A DNA stretch of 18,174 bases, taken from DASWOJ01 sp036398775. Its GTDB lineage: Bacteria; Pseudomonadota; Alphaproteobacteria; Acetobacterales; Acetobacteraceae. Location of the stretch: positions 1 through 18,174 of the forward strand of contig DASWOJ010000258.1 in the NCBI GenBank assembly GCA_036398775.1, read 5' to 3'. A program made the position numbers and the translations under genes. The notes below the pieces were generated by a model that did no database searches, had not been told where the DNA came from, and was given only the letters and a program-made list of their open reading frames with translations. Shown piece after piece: positions 15,193-18,174 of the stretch (positions are counted from its first letter, which is position 1; the number at the start of each line of letters is the position of its first letter).

Positions 15193-16146
15193 TTACCTTG
15201 CGCTCCCGGCCGGAACAACCTGCGTTCCGGCCCCGGCCGGAACAACCTGCGTTCCGGTCCCGGCCGGAACGACCGGCCCATCCCCCGCCAAGTACCTCTC
15301 GCAGCACCCCTTCGCCAGCGTCCGCACCCGGCCGATGTAGGACGCGCGCTCCGTCACCGAGATCACGCCCCGGGCGTCCAACAGGTTGAACAGATGGCTC
15401 GCCTTGATGCACTGGTCATACGCCGGCAACGCCAGCCGCGCCGCCAGCAGCGCCGAGCACTCCGCCTCCGCATCCACAAAATGCCGCGACAGCAAAGCGG
15501 TATCCGCATGCTCGAAGCTATAGGCGCTATACTCCCGCTCAGCGCGCAGGAACACGTCGCCATAGCTGACCCCAGCGCCGTTGAAGTCCAGGTCATAAAC
15601 GTTCTCAACCCCTTGGACATACATCGCCAGGCGTTCCAGCCCATAGGTGAATTCGGCGCTCGGCGCAGCCACGGCGATGCCGCCGACCTGCTGGAAGTAG
15701 GTGAACTGCGTCACCTCCATCCCGTCGCACCACACCTCCCACCCCAGCCCCCAGGCGCCCAGCGTCGGGCTTTCCCAGTCGTCCTCGACAAACCGTATGT
15801 CGTGCAGCAGCGGGTCAATGCCGATCGCCCGGTAGCTGTCCAGCAGCAGCGCCTGGCAATCTGGCGGGCTGGGCTTCAGGATCGCCTGATACTGGTAGTA
15901 GTGCCCAAGCCGGTTCGGGTTCTCGCCATAGCGCCCATCGGTCGGCCGCCGGCTGGGCTGCACATAAGCAGCCCGCCACGGCTTCGGCCCTAGCGCCCGC
16001 AGCGTCGTCGCCGGATGGAACGTCCCCGCCCCCATCTCCACATCATACGGCTGCAGGATGACGCAGCCCTGCCGCGCCCAGAAGGCGTGCAGGCGCAGGA
16101 TCAGCTCCTGGAAGCTTGGCGGCGTGTTGGGCGTCGAGTCCGGCAT
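15193..16146 (-). CDS. glyQ: Glycine-tRNA ligase alpha subunit with a repeat-derived C-terminal tail
   Basis: This catalytic subunit of bacterial-type glycyl-tRNA synthetase activates glycine with ATP and pairs with GlyS. The core starts SFQELILRLHAFWARQGCVI. It contains PYDVEMGAGTFHPATTLRAL, QPSRRPTDGRYGENPNRLGH and WEVWCDGMEVTQFTYFQQ, all family hallmarks. The ATG at 16146 gives 317 residues. The frame stays open upstream to 16446, but that part has no family similarity. The normal enzyme ends soon after RTLAKGCCERYLA, while here about 25 further residues follow, made of VVPAGxGTQ units encoded by a 27-bp DNA repeat. The tail is probably disordered and tolerated. It is the first gene of the glyQ-glyS-ppdK operon. 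Confidence 0.96.
   Translation of the reverse strand: MPDSTPNTPPSFQELILRLHAFWARQGCVILQPYDVEMGAGTFHPATTLRALGPKPWRAAYVQPSRRPTDGRYGENPNRLGHYYQYQAILKPSPPDCQALLLDSYRAIGIDPLLHDIRFVEDDWESPTLGAWGLGWEVWCDGMEVTQFTYFQQVGGIAVAAPSAEFTYGLERLAMYVQGVENVYDLDFNGAGVSYGDVFLRAEREYSAYSFEHADTALLSRHFVDAEAECSALLAARLALPAYDQCIKASHLFNLLDARGVISVTERASYIGRVRTLAKGCCERYLAGDGPVVPAGTGTQVVPAGAGTQVVPAGSAR
15205..15276. repeat. 27-bp tandem repeat (2.6 copies) with nested palindromes at the glyQ 3' end
   Basis: Copies lie at 15205-15231 and 15232-15258, identical except for their last base, with a partial third at 15259-15276. Each copy junction forms a near-perfect palindrome, GTTCCGGCCCCGGCCGGAAC (15224-15243) and a one-base variant (15251-15270). 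Unit length is a multiple of three, so the glyQ frame survives and reads VVPAGTGTQ / VVPAGAGTQ / VVPAGSAR. The form resembles REP-like intergenic palindromes that can invade gene ends. Confidence 0.9.
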
Positions 16147-16552
16147 CGGGCGGCAGATCGTCCCTACGGTTGCGGCCCGCACCATAGGGGCGTGGTCCCG
16201 GAAGGGAAAGACGGCACCCAGGCGCCAGGCTGGCGCACCCACAGGCAGGCGGTTGCGTGCATCCGCGGCCACGTGAAACCGGAAGCAAGGGAACCTGCCT
16301 TGCGGCAAGGCTCTTTCCCGTCGTCCGCGGTGCCGCGACACCCTCAAACGCCAGCCGTTTGCCTCGGCAGGAAACAAACGGAAGTCCTCACGGAGAACCA
16401 CAGCCGACATTGCCGCGCTTCTGCTGCCCCCGGTGCCTATGCACATCGCCTGCTTGGCCGGCGGCGACGCTGTAACCTGCGATTGACCATATCGTGCATG
16501 GCTGCCAATGTTCCTAAACGGAACGTTCTCACTTCGCTCACGGAGCGGTCAC
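16147..16552. promoter_or_regulatory. Divergent intergenic region upstream of glyQ
   Basis: This stretch of about 400 bp carries no supported gene. It should hold the promoter and leader of the glyQ operon on the minus strand and the promoter of the plus-strand gene at 16553. It contains a 7-bp inverted repeat, CCGTTTG / CAAACGG at 16355-16361 and 16375-16381, and a 6-bp stem at 16297-16311 (GCCTTG / CAAGGC on the minus strand). Neither has a T-tract. I do not recognise a riboswitch or T-box. The glyQ frame is open through part of it, without family similarity. Confidence 0.45.
16483..16527 (+). promoter_or_regulatory. Candidate promoter with overlapping palindrome
   Basis: TTGACC at 16483-16488 is a five-of-six match to a -35 box. 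With an 18-bp spacer the -10 position reads AATGTT (three of six). That -10 lies in a dyad, AATGTTCC (16507-16514) and GGAACGTT (16520-16527), seven of eight complementary with a 5-nt loop. A regulator bound there would block polymerase. The promoter assignment is tentative. Confidence 0.3.
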
Positions 16553-17353
16553 GTGCGCCATGCCCTGCTTGCCGCGTTGATCCTGCTGCCCAGTGCCGCC
16601 CCGGCACAAGGATTGTTGGACGGCATGGGCGGAGCCTGGGCTATCGGCAGTACGGCAAGCTGCGTCCGGTCCCCGTATGAGCTCACGGTGACAAGCCGCG
16701 GCGCGAACCCCGTGCTGTCCTTCCGTGACCAGGCCGGGCGGGTCAACGACGAGCGGGTTGATTCTCAGCGGGAAGACGGCGTCAGCACGACGACGCTCCG
16801 CTCGCCGGACGTGCCGCCCGGCACGCGTTGGACGTATGCTGCAATGAGGACAGGAGCGTTCGTTGTGCATAACCTGTCCAACGGCAAGCAGTTCACGATC
16901 GTGCGGTGCCCCAGCAGTGTCCCCCGGCCCGCCGCAGCCGGGGACAATGCTCCGGCGTTCTCCGACCCAACGGCGCTGGTTGCCTGGCTCCTGCAGCAAA
17001 GCAGCAGCGGGACCAATTTCACGGACGACGCAAAGAACGCGGACGTCTTCAGCCCTGGGCTGCGCGCGGCGCTGCGGGCGTCGGCCGCTCGTTCCCGCCG
17101 AGAGGGGGCTCCACCCTGCGGCGCAAACGGCGACATCATCCGCGACAGTCAGGAGACTGGGCGCGTCGAGAACCTGCGGCTCTCCACCCAAGCGGCCGCA
17201 CCGGACCGCGCGACGGTCGCGGCCTCTTTCGACGTGGACGGCTACCACCGCGACCGGCGCTTCATGGCGGTCAACCTCGACGGCGCATGGAAGCTGGAAA
17301 ACGTCATCGAGGCCGACGGCAGCTCCTTGCGCCGCTCGCTCGACTGCCGTTGA
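16553..17353 (+). CDS. Exported protein with a DUF3828-like C-terminal domain
   Basis: This 266-residue protein is of unknown function. The GTG at 16553 is preferred because GGAG lies 7 nt upstream and it starts a clean signal peptide (MRHALLAALILLPSAAPAQG). An in-frame ATG at 16508 would add 15 residues before it and has no ribosome-binding motif. Mature residues up to about 115 look like a small beta-rich domain (GAWAIGSTASC through FTIVRC) with one likely disulfide pair. The second half (TALVAWLLQQ, VFSPGLRAALRA, ATVAASFDVDGY, DGAWKLENVI) follows the layout of DUF3828/NTF2-like periplasmic proteins: a helix, an active-length cup, then strands ending in GxWxIxxI. That assignment is from pattern memory and is moderate. 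It is probably periplasmic. Confidence 0.78.
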   Translation: MRHALLAALILLPSAAPAQGLLDGMGGAWAIGSTASCVRSPYELTVTSRGANPVLSFRDQAGRVNDERVDSQREDGVSTTTLRSPDVPPGTRWTYAAMRTGAFVVHNLSNGKQFTIVRCPSSVPRPAAAGDNAPAFSDPTALVAWLLQQSSSGTNFTDDAKNADVFSPGLRAALRASAARSRREGAPPCGANGDIIRDSQETGRVENLRLSTQAAAPDRATVAASFDVDGYHRDRRFMAVNLDGAWKLENVIEADGSSLRRSLDCR

Positions 17354-17408
17354 TAGCTGCCCGATGCGGGCGCGGCGGCTGCCCCAGGCGGCTGATCTCC
17401 GTCAGGAA

Positions 17409-17426
17409 CCGGGACGGCAAAAAACG
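17409..17426 (+). terminator. Weak hairpin between the DUF3828-like and LprI-like genes
   Basis: Around 17411-17432 the sequence GGGACGGC, then AAAAAAC, then GGCCGCCC can form a stem of about seven pairs with one bulged A, about 60 nt after the upstream stop. There is no T-tract. It could separate the two genes into different transcripts. Borders are approximate. Confidence 0.25.
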
Positions 17427-17499
17427 GCCGCCCTAAGCTGTTTCGAAGTTGCACGCAATTGCGGACTCCGCCATCGTGAAACAAGCGGAGGATCGTGCG

Positions 17500-17907
17500 A
17501 TGACCAACATATGCCGGTGTGCTTGTGTCCTGCTGGTCGTCATGGGTGCAGCCTGGCGCCAGCCCGCAGCGGCGTTGGAACGCTGGACCCCTGACCAAAA
17601 CAGATGCAACGAACAGCCCACCACGATCGCCATCTCCGAGTGCATCCAGAACAGGACCAAGTTCTGGGACGCCCGCTTGAACCAAGCCTATAAAGCCGTC
17701 ATCACGATGCTTCAGGACCCCGAGCTGAAGGGCCAGCTCGCACCATTGCAGGCGGCGCAGCGGGAATGGATAAAGTTCCGGGATGCGAATTGCTTCGGCT
17801 ATTACGGTTCCGAGCAAGGCACCATCCGGCAGATCAAGGTCGCCAACTGCCTGCTCCAGATGACGCAGGACCGCGCGATTGAGCTTCACGGAGAAGCGCC
17901 GCAGTAG
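17500..17907 (+). CDS. LprI/DUF1311-family exported protein
   Basis: This 135-residue exported protein has a signal peptide ending near AAALE (about residue 26). The mature part shows the LprI (DUF1311) layout: RCNEQPTTIAISECI, then ARLNQAYKAVI, then AAQREWIKFRDANC, then a Gly/Ser segment and VANCLLQMTQDRAIEL. Four Cys at the usual places suggest two disulfides. The family is named for a mycobacterial lysozyme inhibitor, but most members have no tested role. The ATG at 17500 has an excellent GGAGGA ribosome-binding site 7 nt upstream (17487-17492). A longer in-frame start at 17449 would spoil the signal peptide. It lies 146 nt after the preceding exported protein. Confidence 0.87.
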   Translation: MTNICRCACVLLVVMGAAWRQPAAALERWTPDQNRCNEQPTTIAISECIQNRTKFWDARLNQAYKAVITMLQDPELKGQLAPLQAAQREWIKFRDANCFGYYGSEQGTIRQIKVANCLLQMTQDRAIELHGEAPQ

Positions 17908-18051
17908 GTGTGCTGCAATTGGTCCGCCGGGAGTGCTGCGGGGCGCGGCTTGACCGGGCCTGATCCGACGCGCCTGAGGCTTTGCCCTGTGGACCCCGAG
18001 GCCCGCGCCAGATGTGGAACCGGCCAGCATGAAGCCGCCGGCCGTTTCGTG

Positions 18052-18063
18052 CGTTCCGGAACG
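18052..18063. repeat. Perfect 12-bp palindrome CGTTCCGGAACG
   Basis: This self-complementary site lies 23 bp before the start codon of the last gene. Its GTTCC/GGAAC half-sites resemble the dyad at 16507-16527 upstream of the first gene of this exported-protein group. It could be an operator, or be related to the GTTCCGG-type repeat in glyQ. Confidence 0.35.
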
Positions 18064-18085
18064 GCAGAGCCGCAAGGAGGCACCC

Positions 18086-18174
18086 ATGCTGCGCCGTAAT
18101 CTGCCGCTGACCATAATCCTGACCGCCAGCATCGCGCCGTTCCTCACCCCAGCCCAGGCCCAGCCCGGCGCCGG
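18086..18174 (+). CDS. Start of an exported protein, cut by the window edge
   Basis: An ATG at 18086 follows a perfect AAGGAGG ribosome-binding site (18074-18080). The 29 visible codons encode a typical signal peptide beginning MLRRNLPLTIILTASIAPFL with a probable cut after AQA. The mature protein lies outside the window, so no function can be given. It is the third exported product in a row on this strand. Confidence 0.75.
   Translation, partial: MLRRNLPLTIILTASIAPFLTPAQAQPGA

Noticed and set aside
15205..15276. Short CRISPR-like array
   Set aside because: The copies are head-to-tail without spacers and lie inside the glyQ reading frame, so this is a plain tandem repeat.
16297..16381. T-box or other amino-acid-responsive leader before glyQ
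   Set aside because: T-boxes are essentially a feature of Gram-positive bacteria, and the small hairpins here lack the conserved T-box sequence and a terminator.
16147..16446. N-terminal extension of GlyQ to 16446
   Set aside because: The frame is open, but the added 100 residues have no GlyQ similarity. The family N-terminus begins just after the ATG at 16146.

Overview
The window is GC-rich bacterial DNA with tightly packed genes, frequent ATGA stop/start overlaps and alphaproteobacterial gene content: a separate glyQ/glyS pair followed by ppdK, a maoC-ribF pair, and a PEP-CTERM surface protein. An Acetobacteraceae-like member of the Rhodospirillales is the best guess. No rRNA, tRNA, CRISPR array, transposase or phage gene is visible.

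Layout from left to right. (1) 1-353 has no supported gene but holds an 82-bp hairpin element with 25-nt arms. (2) ribF and maoC form a minus-strand pair (354-1727). (3) A divergent plus-strand operon (1816-4365) encodes an M20 carboxypeptidase-like hydrolase, a 2-oxopent-4-enoate hydratase-family protein and an SDR-fold protein whose catalytic Tyr and Asn are replaced. It ends at a 12-bp perfect-stem hairpin. (4) A minus-strand gene (4406-5215) encodes a secreted PEP-CTERM protein. It has a very close match to a sigma-54 promoter 65 bp upstream of its start codon. (5) A DSD1-type PLP enzyme (D-serine dehydratase / D-threonine aldolase family) lies at 5425-6564. (6) A minus-strand signalling pair (6609-9442) encodes a membrane MHYT-PAS-GGDEF-EAL protein, followed with a 4-nt overlap by a stand-alone BLUF blue-light sensor. 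(7) 9700-10248 is a decayed bestrophin-family channel gene. (8) The minus-strand housekeeping operon glyQ-glyS-ppdK runs from 16146 to 10397. GlyQ carries an in-frame C-terminal tail made by a 27-bp tandem repeat. (9) From 16553 to the right edge, three plus-strand genes encode small exported proteins: a DUF3828-like protein, an LprI/DUF1311 protein and a truncated third one.

The parts most likely to hold new biology are the split blue-light/c-di-GMP module, the sigma-54-controlled PEP-CTERM gene, and the hydrolase-hydratase-SDR operon whose SDR probably does not work by normal SDR chemistry. Functions are assigned by reading motifs, without any database search. The substrates of the metabolic enzymes cannot be read from the sequence.
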